Positions 36,563 through 47,220 of a stretch of DNA of 64,000 bases are shown here, in pieces. The number at the start of each line of letters is the position of its first letter. Positions within the stretch are counted from its first letter, which is position 1. Made by a program: the position numbers and the translations under genes. The notes beneath the pieces are model-generated. The model saw only the letters and a list, made by a program, of their open reading frames with translations. It was not told the origin of the DNA and ran no database searches. The DNA comes from Nymphaea colorata (taxonomy: Eukaryota; Streptophyta; Magnoliopsida; Nymphaeales; Nymphaeaceae): positions 20,898,581 through 20,962,580 of the forward strand of contig NC_045147.1 of assembly GCF_008831285.2 (NCBI RefSeq). Reading direction: 5' to 3'.

Positions 36563-39500
36563 TCATCGGGTCCAGTTATCCTTCATCCGCCTTAGCTCCA
36601 TGAGGGCCTCCACGGCGCTGGAACGGCCAACTCGCTTCTGCAAACAAGTACGTCCAACCCACGTCTTAAACAAGCGTGCCCATGACTTGACAAGCAAACA
36701 GTTATAAATTTCAGTCAGCCAAAAAATCTTAATTGCATTTTGGACCGTCGTACTTGTAGTTTCTCTTGGGAAAATATCAAGATCTGTAGACTGGAAAGAA
36801 AATAATAATATTAAAACCCAAAGGACAGCTGTTGTTTCATCAAGATTCCACAAAAATGTTTCTTTTCCCTTAAAATATCACATATTCCGAAAAGTAACCT
36901 TCGAGCTCTTTCAATAGGATTCAGGTTTTGAGTTTGCATTCCAAGCTGTTGGAAAAAAAAATAGATCAAAAGAAACCAATCTTGTATTGTTAACTGCCAA
37001 AGAAATCTGATGGAGTTTTGGCGCATTATATTTCCTTCGAACTTTGTTCCTAAACCAATATTTCTAACACGAGCAGGATCTTCTGTTTTGCCGACCAATA
37101 TTGACGGAAATTTGGAGCAGGATCAGAACCTGTACCTGCACTTCTGGCATATCGACGCGCATGAACGGATTGATGTACAGTTCTTCCTCAATCGACGACG
37201 GAACGGTTGGTTGGTTGGCCTCGCGCTGATGTTTAGCCCATAAAAGCTTCCGCTTTATATGTTCATTCTCTGGTTCAACAAATAACGCGAAGCGAAGATT
37301 CTTCTCTGTATACTGAACACATGCAACATCTCACCGTTAGCTTTCTTCTTCTTCCCCTCTTACAAGTTTCATTAAGAGATTAGATGGGCAGCATCCTAGT
37401 GCCAACTCAGGCTTGTCGCCATAAAATGAAATGAGCTCAATTACACTGGTAAACCTGATTAAAGGTCATGACGGAAGCGCAGCGACGATCTTATCCAGAA
37501 AGAGTTATTCACATTGATTCAGATACTATTCATATAAATTCTAGAACAAAAATTTCTTTTAAAGGGGTAAATTGAATTTGTTACTCGGTTAAATGAAACA
37601 AATAGAAACTTAAGCCTACCGTTGCTGTTCCACCAAAAATTCACTGTGTTCCAGTAAAATTTTGGATTCCATCTAGTCAAAGAAAGAAAGTTCGGCAATC
37701 ACTTTTTTTTCCCCTGAAATCTAACGAAGTTACTAGTTTATCATCTGGCATGGCTACAATGAAAAGCTATTATCATGGCATGCTGCTTCAGACACCATAC
37801 AACAAAGCCATCATCACCAGAGTTTAAATAATAGAGCAATTGCCAGGTGATCCTATAGTACCCAATCTTGGCAGAACTCAAGAACTTGAAATGAGCCATG
37901 TGTTATAATTACTTCAGAAGAACAATAATACATATATACCTCATGATCGCAGTAAACTCGAGTTTGCTTCGGCAATGGTCTTAGTATCATGCACAGAGAC
38001 TGATACATCTGTTCTGCAGTGCCTTCAAAAAACTTCCCGCAGCCAGCAACAAACTGTGAGAAACATTATCACATTGCACCAGCCTCACGATTAGACCAAA
38101 TGCGAGAATTGAGAATTGATTCAATCTTATGGAACATAAAGGAATCTTCACAACTGAGAATTTGATTCGATGCAGACACAAAAGCTAAAACTCTATGAAG
38201 AACAAGAAGACTTCAATGTTCTTTTATCTGCTTACCAATGTGTCTCCAGTAAACACAGCAGGGTCCTCCTCCTCTTTGCCCGTCACAAAATAACATATGT
38301 GGCCCTTGGTGTGGCTGGAGATATTAATAATACATAAACATATACATGTTATCTTCCTGCTAATATAGACTTCCAACTATCCAAGGAAAGATCGCATGGA
38401 TGGAGGACAATGGATTAGGGTACCAGCTGGTGAACTTATTAACATGAAACACCACCAAGATGCACATAAGCATCCTGCAGTCTGTTTCTATCAGAATGAA
38501 GAGCGAGAACGTGTATGTGACCTGGTGGTTTCACATTAAGTGGGTCATCCATGAGGTGCCCTGAGCTACTCTTATGGATGTACAAATTCAAGAATAAGCA
38601 GGTGAATGCGACAGCAACTCACCAAGAAAGCCAAGAGAACCGCTCCTGCAAGGACTAACTTTGAATCCAATAAATTAATAAGATCAAACTCTGTAATATT
38701 TCATTCATCACATGAAGTCTTTGCATAAAAGTATTTAACTTATGTTGGTGAATCAGTTTGTGATCTGCCTATCAAAATTGAATAGCAATTTAATAATTTA
38801 CCAAGGTACCAAATGGTCTATTCAAGTATACAAGATCACTTCCCTTCCTATTCTCTACGTTCGTCAATTAGACAAGAGCGGTTGTTCAAGAACCCCAATG
38901 AAAAGAGAGTTACGGATTAGGAAACCTATTCTTTTTGTGCATGTAATAAATTGAAAAAGCAAAGGAAATTTTATACCGCAGGAACATGTTAGTCCCATCA
39001 ACATTCTTAGGAAAACCGCCAAACCGATAGAAGGAAAAGAATCTGTGGCTGTAAAGAAACATACCATGGTGTATGAAGGGCCAATATGTTCACATCTCTC
39101 CCCAAGGATATCTTATCTCCATGCTCCAACCTGTCAGTGCATCCGTGCACGTTATCAAAGGATCCCCCAAGAACCCTAACTCCAGGCACCAATTCCTTCA
39201 TTTTCTCATTTCCGCGAGCATGATCCCTAAGTTCATGTCACGAGAAGCTCAAATAATTCAAGAGGCGGCACACACACACACACACATATATATATATAAA
39301 ATTGTGTCCATTAATCTAGCCCATTAAGGAGTTTTCTTACTGGACTTTTACTATAGTTCCTGACAGAGTTCAGGTTCGAGCCTCTAAGCTCGAGACACCA
39401 GAGAATGTACCAGTGATGATGAGTGGTAAGAACGAGTTTCACAGTGCTGACGCCATTGTCGTTGGCCACCTTCAAAACCTTCTCTGGCTCAACCGGATCG

Positions 39501-39979
39501 ACAACTGCAGCTTCCCCTGAACTTTCATCAATGATCCTGTGAACCCAACACCGGAAATCCAAATTACGAGACTGGTTGAATCATTCAGTTATATATAACC
39601 TTTAGAACGTCAAATATCGAACCAAAATTCATGCTCGATAAAATAAAAAAAAAGGGTTTCTCGTTGGCAAAACGAGCAAATCTTTATCAAAAAGAAAAAC
39701 AGTTTGTTACCCAAAAAATTGGAAGAACTGAAGAAAAAAGATTCCCTGAGATTTATCATAAACTTGATGAGAAAATTTATGAATTTACGTATTCTTCCAA
39801 ACGGCACGCAGAAGGAAAAGAAAAAGAAGAAATCATTTATCTCGAACGTCGATAGCAAGAAAGATCAATATCAAGAAAAGCATCACGAAACAAGACTGGT
39901 ACATGAAGTACAGAAAAGAGAAGAATTAGCACAAGTAGGCATAGTTATCTTCTAGGCAAGGGATGGGAAAGATCTTCAT
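36563..39979 (-). CDS. Cytosolic glyoxalase II, diverged copy B
   Basis: Seven exons with the same intron positions as copy A: 39933-39979, 39411-39536, 39065-39226, 38236-38314, 37940-38053, 37136-37312 and 36563-36637. They total 780 bases and 259 residues, open throughout. All seven metal ligands are kept (THHHWDH, HTPCHTKGH, FTGDTLF, DHEYT), as are CGKFFEG and RRMKDNW. Two small residues beside ligands are replaced: DHAGGN becomes DHARGN (R62), and YCGHEYT becomes YCDHEYT (D174). Intact splice sites argue for a functional gene, but these changes could alter activity, metal preference or substrate. Both copies are on the minus strand, about 4.75 kb apart, consistent with tandem duplication. 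Confidence 0.93.
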
Positions 39980-41608
39980 CGCCACAGAGTACAGAGTCCC
40001 CACCAGCTTCGTGCTAGAGAGAGGAAGGTTTCATCCTCATTTACGCGCCACTTTGATATATAAAGCCAAGGCTGGCTGACCCAACAAGATCCAAGCCCGA
40101 CCTTAGCTCAAACCTTTGCCGAGTCCACTGAGTTACTGATCTCAACCCGGTATGTGATTTGGGGTGTTCGGTGGGATTCCAATTCCCAGAAGAAGGACGT
40201 GTTGCCAAAGCAGATGACACCCAGTACACCTGTAAGCAGCAACATGACGCACATTGACACGCTACCACGCTCTTTATGTATTTCATCTAAAGCTTTTGGA
40301 TTTTCACTATTGTGTTGGCTATATTTCATCTTCCTGCCAGGGAAAGAATTTGGATTTTCACTATTGTATTGGCTATATTTCATCTTCCTGCTAGGGAAAG
40401 AAAGGAATTATGTCATACAGACATTACTTACAGAAGTTTCCTGATTCAGGCTTGTATTTTTTCAATATTTCACCATCCAATGGTAAACATTCTTAAAACC
40501 TAAATTTCGCAGACCGTCGAAATGTAAAAGTTCAGTTGGTTTAACTGCTTCGAACAGACAGACAAGTCACATACCCTGGGCAGAGGACGGTCGGGACAAA
40601 TATCTTTATATTACAAATCTCAAAGAAAATAAAAGACATCAACTCCCACTGAACGACTGTCCTTCTATTTTATAATTTACCAGAATTGTTTGCTCTCTTA
40701 AAAGTGGCATGATTATAAACGGTGAATTAATCTTTTTAAATTCGATACGCATTTGTTTTTACTTATATTAACAAGCTATCATTAAGCAGAAGAATCATAA
40801 TGCTGCGCGTGACCAAGGCTCCACATTGGTGGCCTCATTTTATTTTCCAATGTCATTGCAAGCTGAGTTTGGACTGAAGCAATTGACAGTAATGCGCGTA
40901 TCTTCCAAAGCAGTTCATGAACCCAAATATCGTCTTCGAGAATTTACTCTTCATTTGTAAAGTTTGATGTCAAATAGTTAGAAGGCTAACTGTTAAAATC
41001 CCGAACCCGTGGGTAAATTTAACTTGATTCATTTTATCAAATATGGAGACATATTCAATCTGAATAACCAGTCGGATCAAATTGAAGTAATTCGATCAGA
41101 TTGGGATTCAACTTCAACGGCCTTCACTATCAAGTAGTTCGTGGCCTCTGCTTTCGCTTGTTGAATGAAACTATAGAGTTTTTCGAACTGAATTGCTGAC
41201 TTGGTGGCAAAACCTTTACCATGCCTTGTTTCAGTTGCCCCTTGCAAGTGCCCTTTCTTTGTGCATAAAAGAACTTCCCATTTTTCATTTTTTGAGACAA
41301 AAATAAAGCACACCTCGGATAAGCTCTAGACGATCAATTTAAGAAGGCTTTAAGCAAACCCTCCCAATAACCTGTACAGGGCCCTTGTCGTGCAGACAGT
41401 TGGAAGAGTATTATTGATAATGTGGATCCGCATAAGCTACAACTCCTGTAATCTTCTTTACAAGTAAACAACACTGGTGGAAGTTACAATAGAAACAGGA
41501 CCCAGCTCTCACATGCCCTTCAATGTCTTCAAGATGGACATAATCTTGTATGCCAACCTCCTGTTTCCTATTTGATATATGATCAACTTCATCTCGGCCA
41601 ACATCCTC
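39980..41608. other. Spacer between glyoxalase II copy B and ZIP gene
   Basis: Starts with the leader and promoter side of copy B and ends with the 3' flank of the ZIP gene. A minus-strand open frame (41077-41313) has no recognised content. Apart from the local tandem repeat at 40295-40402, nothing else was seen. Confidence 0.4.
40295..40402. repeat. 54-bp tandem duplication
   Basis: Two direct copies (40295-40348 and 40349-40402) starting tttggattttcactattgt, differing at a few bases. Confidence 0.85.
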
Positions 41609-44600
41609 TCATGTAACAGCTGCAGGAGCAGAATTACAGTAGGGAGTTCGCACGCAGACGAGCTTCGTGCTGGTAAGGCACAAGAAAGTGAATGATAAAC
41701 CCATTAGAAGCCCAAATATACTCTTGGCAGGTTCCAATCTGATGACCCGTTGGAGAATGCTCCCGAAGCTGGGGAGGAGGGCGCCACATGCGAGTACCAT
41801 CCAATGATCGAGGCCTTTATAGCTTAAGCCTGCTAGTATTGCACCAATGGCAGATGTTGGACTAGCAAGACCTGTCAATGCCGCAGCAGCAACTGCAGCT
41901 CTCCAACTACCCGTGGCGCCATACACGCAGCTTGCTACTGCTGCACCACGAGGAAGCCCATGCAAGGAGACGGGCAGAACCATGTGCCGCCCTAGACCAT
42001 AAGCTTTCGGGGCAGCCACACCCAGAGCAAGGCCCTCAGGAAGTGCATGAAGGGCTATAGTTCCACATGCAAGGAATGCCTGTAGCGTCAAAGCACTGAT
42101 GGGGAATCCTGATGGTGCTAGGCTCCCTTTGGAGGTCTTGCACCGGGCTAGCCTCAGGATGCCTGCTGTTGATACATGGAACAGGGCTGAACCTGAGGCT
42201 AGTAGAATCAAGACAACAGAGAATTCCATTTTTCCACCGGCCAACAATTGTAGAGGTCGCCAGGCAGCCAGGATGAAGGCAATTCCTGAGGAGACACCTG
42301 TAAGGAAAGAATGTTGGAGGTAGAAGCTGATGGCTACAGCAACCAAAGTGGCACCACCTATCAATGGGCCGAGACCAAAAAGAAGGGAGACCAAGAATCC
42401 GTAAACGTGCTCTGAGCTGCAATGCCAAAATTTCAGACATCAAAACAATGAAATGAGAAGAACGAGGCTTTCATACATAAAACTAACATGCTATGAATAT
42501 GACTGGTAAATCAACGTGTATACTTGCAGGCACGAACATGTAAACATATACATGGGTGCCTACTCTATATGCTGGTGATAAGTGGTACGAGATTGGTCGG
42601 CCACAAGTGCCAACCAAGCTCTTCATGGGCCAAACAGATGAAGTTATAATCTTCAAGCAAGCAGAAGCTGGACAGCCAAAACCTTACATTCCTAAGTTCT
42701 AACTACACCAGTCAACGTCAGCATAAACTCTGGAAATTCAGTGAAAACAGGTTTGCCTTTGGTATAGATATAGCAAGACAGGTAATTCCCACCTATATTT
42801 GTGTAAGTATGCCCGTCTAAACTGATAAATTGCTAAATCTTACTGCTGCACCAAGATTACTAGAGGAGAACTTCACCTGTATCCCTTGCTGAATGTCTCA
42901 AAAACTGTGCTTAGTGTTTCCATGAAGGCTACAGAGATTGTAGCGGCTGTTGCCACTTGCGAGGGAGGCGCTTCCTGCAATAAATGTAAAACAAAGTAAC
43001 AAACTATATCACCATAGTAGATCCAGAGGCTAGTGCAATGTAACAACAATATCATCCTCTAAAGATTAGGCACCCATGTATGTGTTTACATACATTCTAC
43101 TGTCTAAAGCGACGATCTGTTTGTGGTTTCTACTGTCTAGGATATAAGGACTCGGCATGATCATCTTTTTTCTTTTCTTTGTTATGCCGGTGATGATAGG
43201 TGGATCTGGTCGTTGGTCTCTTGCGCAGAATTTGTGATCAACATTTGATTTTTATGGTTGTATTCTACACATTGAAGGACACGGCCTGGAACAGAAAAAG
43301 GTTCAAAAATTTATTTGCTCTATAATTTCCAGAAGTTATGGTGCGTAAGTTTTACCGAGGTAGCCAATAGCTTGCAAACAGTTCAATAGTAATAGCATAT
43401 TCCAGATGGTTTCCATGTAAGGTTCTTTTATCCTGGATTTCTCATTTGGGGGAACGGAATAAAACGTGTTGAATTGATCAGCGGCCTGAAAGGATTTGAT
43501 TCACGCCTGTAGATACCAACAGCCGGCATCCTGTTTTCTTAGTTTAGGGTTGCATTAATTGACACATCAGAATTACTAGAAAAAATATCCACAAAACTTC
43601 AGCTGAAAAAGCAGATAAGAAAAGTTACCTTGAATGCATCAGGAAGCACCTCTGCCATTACCATCCAGATCATGCAGCCAGCAGCAAAGCCCGTACAGAA
43701 AGGAAGGACTTTGTGGAAAGCATCAGCACACATAAAAGCCGGAACAGCTACAATGGGCTACAACAAGCCACAAAAGAATGAAGTCGTACGAGAAGCACAC
43801 AGATTGGAATCATGATGTGGTACAGGAAAAAGGTATACGTTGTTAACTGTCAACGATATGGCGGTTGAACAATGTAAATGTTATTTATCTAGATATGTTA
43901 CTAAAAAAAAAGCAGCAAACGCATCTCATAAATTTCATACACTATAAAATAACCGTAAGATGCAGCCTAAGCCCCAGCAGTGGAAGAAGCAAGATATTCT
44001 AGAAAAAATTTTCAAAATGTGTGTTGGACATATATAAGTACAAGAACGTGTTCAAGTGCTTTTCCGTGACTTTGGACAAGTCCACAAACATGCAACATTT
44101 CCCAACTCGCTTCTCACCAGAACTTTAGCTGTAAACTTAATCGGTTACACGAAAAACATCAAGGTGGAAAGCGCAATAAATGCACCAAAAGACAGCTCGC
44201 TTCTGCAGCTACACGTCATGCTTAATTTTATTAAGATGTTCGAGCTTCCATTAAATAGCTAAGTTCAAAGCAAACAGAAAAATGGCATGATATTGCAGGT
44301 ACATTGAATTCTATGATTTCTTCAAGAATGTGCTGTGAATATCATGTTTCGGAAGACAAAATTCCAAGCAAAAACACACTCATCCTGAACTAAAAGAAAA
44401 ATTTTACCATCTGGATCTGGCATTTCGTTAGAAAGTTAAAAAGCAATAATTTGGAAACCATTGACTCTGCCTCGAATGGCATACCAAGTGAAAATCGAGC
44501 TCATACCCGTTAGAAGGTGCTTTTTGAAAAATTACTACTTGCCGACTTGTGAAAGAACGTCAACCCAAGTAAATGTTAGGAAACAGTTGTTACACTCATG

Positions 44601-46010
44601 GTAAACTCACTAAACATATCGATTTGAAGAATTATTGTTTGAAAAACTTTGTTCATTGAACAAGAAATAACCGACAGAAGTATTCATAGAGTAATACCTG
44701 AGGCAATGATGTAATTATGCTCCACAACATTGCATTCCTTGCTGAAACTCCTCTTGATGCAAGTACCATGCTCACAGCTAAACCTTCAGGAATGTTATGT
44801 ACAGCTATAGCTAATGTTACCAAAAGACCTTGATAAAGTCCCTTCGAGCCAGCAAAGGAGACCCCAACACCTGAGCCCTCGCCAAAAGAATGAAGTGTCA
44901 TTATTCCAATCACAAGAACTGCCTTTGCAGCATCAGCACCTTTAATGTCCAACATGCTTACTTCACCATATTGCTCTAAGAACTGCAGATTACCAGAAGG
45001 GTAAACTGTGAACATTCAGATAGTTCATCCAAATGTCGTCCACTACTAAAACAAAGGACACCAACATTCACTAACATCGAGAGAAAGAACAAATCAAGTT
45101 AGCAATCAATTGCAGGTGAACTAAAAGATGACCAAAGTACATGTAAGAAAACATGTACACGGCAACTCCAGAAGAATAGAGCACGACAACGTAACGATCC
45201 CATTTTTCTGTTTACAAAGACAACCAAGATATATATATTCCATTTACACTGATAGGATCAAAATATTCATTTAGAATAAAAACCTCAATTATAATGGTAT
45301 ACCATGGCTAAAGTATAAAAGAACAAATCATCAGTCATTAGTGATAAAATATATATATGTGTGTGTGTGTGTGTGTTTGGTTACTTCCATAATAAATGTC
45401 TTATGACGATAGATTCTTTGACCTTATATATTTCTAAGACCTCAAAACCAGTGAACTGACGAGTATTACAGATGCTCCTTTACAAGTCAGACATGACCAA
45501 AAAAAAAAAATCAAGCCCTACCTTCTTACATAGCCAGATGAAAATGCCTCCTGCAAGGATCCCAATTACCACCCAGCTGCCGCTACCGTATTCCTGCCCC
45601 TCCTGCACAAGGTCAAAGCTTGCTGCTAGCATCACTCCTGCAGCGATGCCATTGCACGCACCTGCCCAGTGAGGCTCTAGTTCCACAAAGAAGAACGGGA
45701 CCGCACCCAAGCCACTTGCAGCAGCCATCATCAGGGTCAACCAAGCAACCGTTGACACCGCCACTTTGGTGTTCTTCTCCATGAGTCTATTAGAAGCATC
45801 AGAAATGCTCTTAAGAGGCTCTGTTGCAGACCCGCTTCCAGAAGAAGCTCCCAAATATATATTAGGCGGTGAGACAACTTTTTTACGCGACTGGACTTCC
45901 AGCAGTCTCTTTGAATTGAAGCTTTTGGATGTGGAATCTGCCAGTGCAGAATAAAATAATAGTAGAAGAACCACCCATGACACAAAGACTCTTCCAAATA
46001 CTAATCCCAT
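41609..46010 (-). CDS. ZIP family zinc/metal transporter (At3g08650 type)
   Basis: Five exons: 45522-46010, 44698-44982, 43629-43757, 42877-42974 and 41609-42416. They total 1809 bases and 602 residues, all GT-AG and in frame. It has an N-terminal signal-anchor or signal peptide (MGLVFGRVFVSWVVLLLLFY), a polar linker (about 25-85), then multiple membrane segments. The ZIP metal motifs are LHSFGEG (H194) and VHNIPEGLAV (H225) in exon 2, and a further LHALPEGLALG (H457) in exon 5. ZIP proteins move divalent metal into the cytosol; this plant subgroup is annotated as putative zinc transporter and its membrane is not certain from sequence. The start at 46010 is the first ATG in frame; an upstream TTG reading is discounted. 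Confidence 0.93.
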
Positions 46011-46039
46011 TGTCTTCCAAGAGCGCAACAGTAAATCAT
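46001..46039 (-). CDS. Short upstream ORF overlapping the ZIP start
   Basis: ATG at 46039 opens a 12-codon frame (MIYCCALGRQWD) ending in TAG at 46001-46003. It runs past the main ATG at 46010 in another frame. If translated it would compete with ZIP translation. Its use is inferred from position only. Confidence 0.35.
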   Translation of the reverse strand: MIYCCALGRQWD

Positions 46040-47200
46040 GAATTTGATATAAACAAATTTAGTAACGGATTTAATCCTCCTCAAGTATCTGACAAAAAGG
46101 AAAAATCAAATATCAGTACCAAATTTCAGTAAGGAACTACTTAATCACCAAATATAGCAGCAATATACATGATATAATTATTTCAGCGATAGGTTCTAAG
46201 ATCGAGATAAAACTACAAGTTCATTTTGCACTGTCTTGGAATTCTACATCCATAACCGCTATTGCAACTGTCGGTCACAAAAGTTTACAAATGACGGAAT
46301 GGAGAAATCAAATGATAAGACACTGTGCTCAATTTCAGAATGAGAATTCTGGTGGGATTTTAAAAAAGTTACTCCTTAACAAGCAACAAAGCTCAGTTGA
46401 GGCCATAATCTAAAAGCAGAACAGGGCAAGTTGTCCAATTATACGCACAAATGGGTAGCTTTCTTTCCTCAGTTTGCAGCAAAAGATATAAGAAAAAACA
46501 TGACTAACTTCCAATGAAAAGCATATCTCAAACGAGGAACATCGTAAAACATCTACCCATTGTTGACCAGCGGAAAACTTGTACCAGAGGTCTCAAACAG
46601 AAAAACGAAGCAGCAAAAATTAATACAAGGAAGAAAACGGAAATTATCCGCCCACTCACTTCGACTCGGACGAGAATTTAATTCCGAAATCAAAAGAGGA
46701 AAAAAAATGTGAGTTCGATCCAGAAATCCATCTAAAAGTTCATCATCTCGCATTATTCCCAACGCCAATTCAAGGAACGGTCAAATCGACCCAGGAAGTC
46801 ATACTACTTCCGAAATTCTTCGTCCTTATAAAGAAATGAAATTCATTGTACTGAAAACCAGAAGGAAGATGTTTCGTGCCCATCTCAGCAGACAAACTCA
46901 ACGAAACGCCACCAACGAATGAATAGGAATTAGCGAAAGAAGCAACAATGCGGGTGGAGAGACGTACCAAAGCCCTCGTGCTTGCCGGCGACAGGATGTC
47001 TGATGTTTCAGAAGCCGGAAAACCACATAGTGAAGGGTTCGAAGCTAATCGGTGGTTTCCCGGCGCTGCTTCCCGCCATTTGGCCCCTTCCCCGCGGCCA
47101 GGAGTTTTGACGTTACGGAATAACGAACTGAAGGAGAGATGGCGACGCTCGTTGGTCGATTTAAAGAAAGCTCGACGAAATTACCAAAGTGTACACTGTT
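46040..47200 (-). other. 5' leader, leader intron and promoter of ZIP gene
   Basis: A GC-rich stretch (46968 to about 47140) ends in a good minus-strand donor (GGCTTTG before GTACGTC). A pyrimidine-rich acceptor (CCTTTTTGTCAG) ends at 46089. This gives a leader intron at about 46089-46967 and a second leader exon at 46011-46088. The plus-strand open frame across 46948-47220 is a by-product of this GC-rich leader. Confidence 0.5.
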
Positions 47201-47220
47201 TGGTGGTTAAGGACGCATAA

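Noticed and set aside
36385-36603. 72-residue plus-strand frame across GA and TA tracts
   Set aside because: Low-complexity translation running antisense into the last exon of glyoxalase II copy B.
39370-39400. ggttcgagcctc, another B-box-like word
   Set aside because: It lies in a glyoxalase II intron beside exon 2 with no tRNA fold.
39611-39955. Lys/Glu-rich plus-strand frames
   Set aside because: A-rich intron 1 of glyoxalase II copy B on the minus strand; composition alone gives the open frame.
46948-47220. 90-residue plus-strand frame opposite the ZIP promoter
   Set aside because: It coincides with the GC-rich untranslated leader of the minus-strand ZIP gene and shows no domain or promoter of its own.
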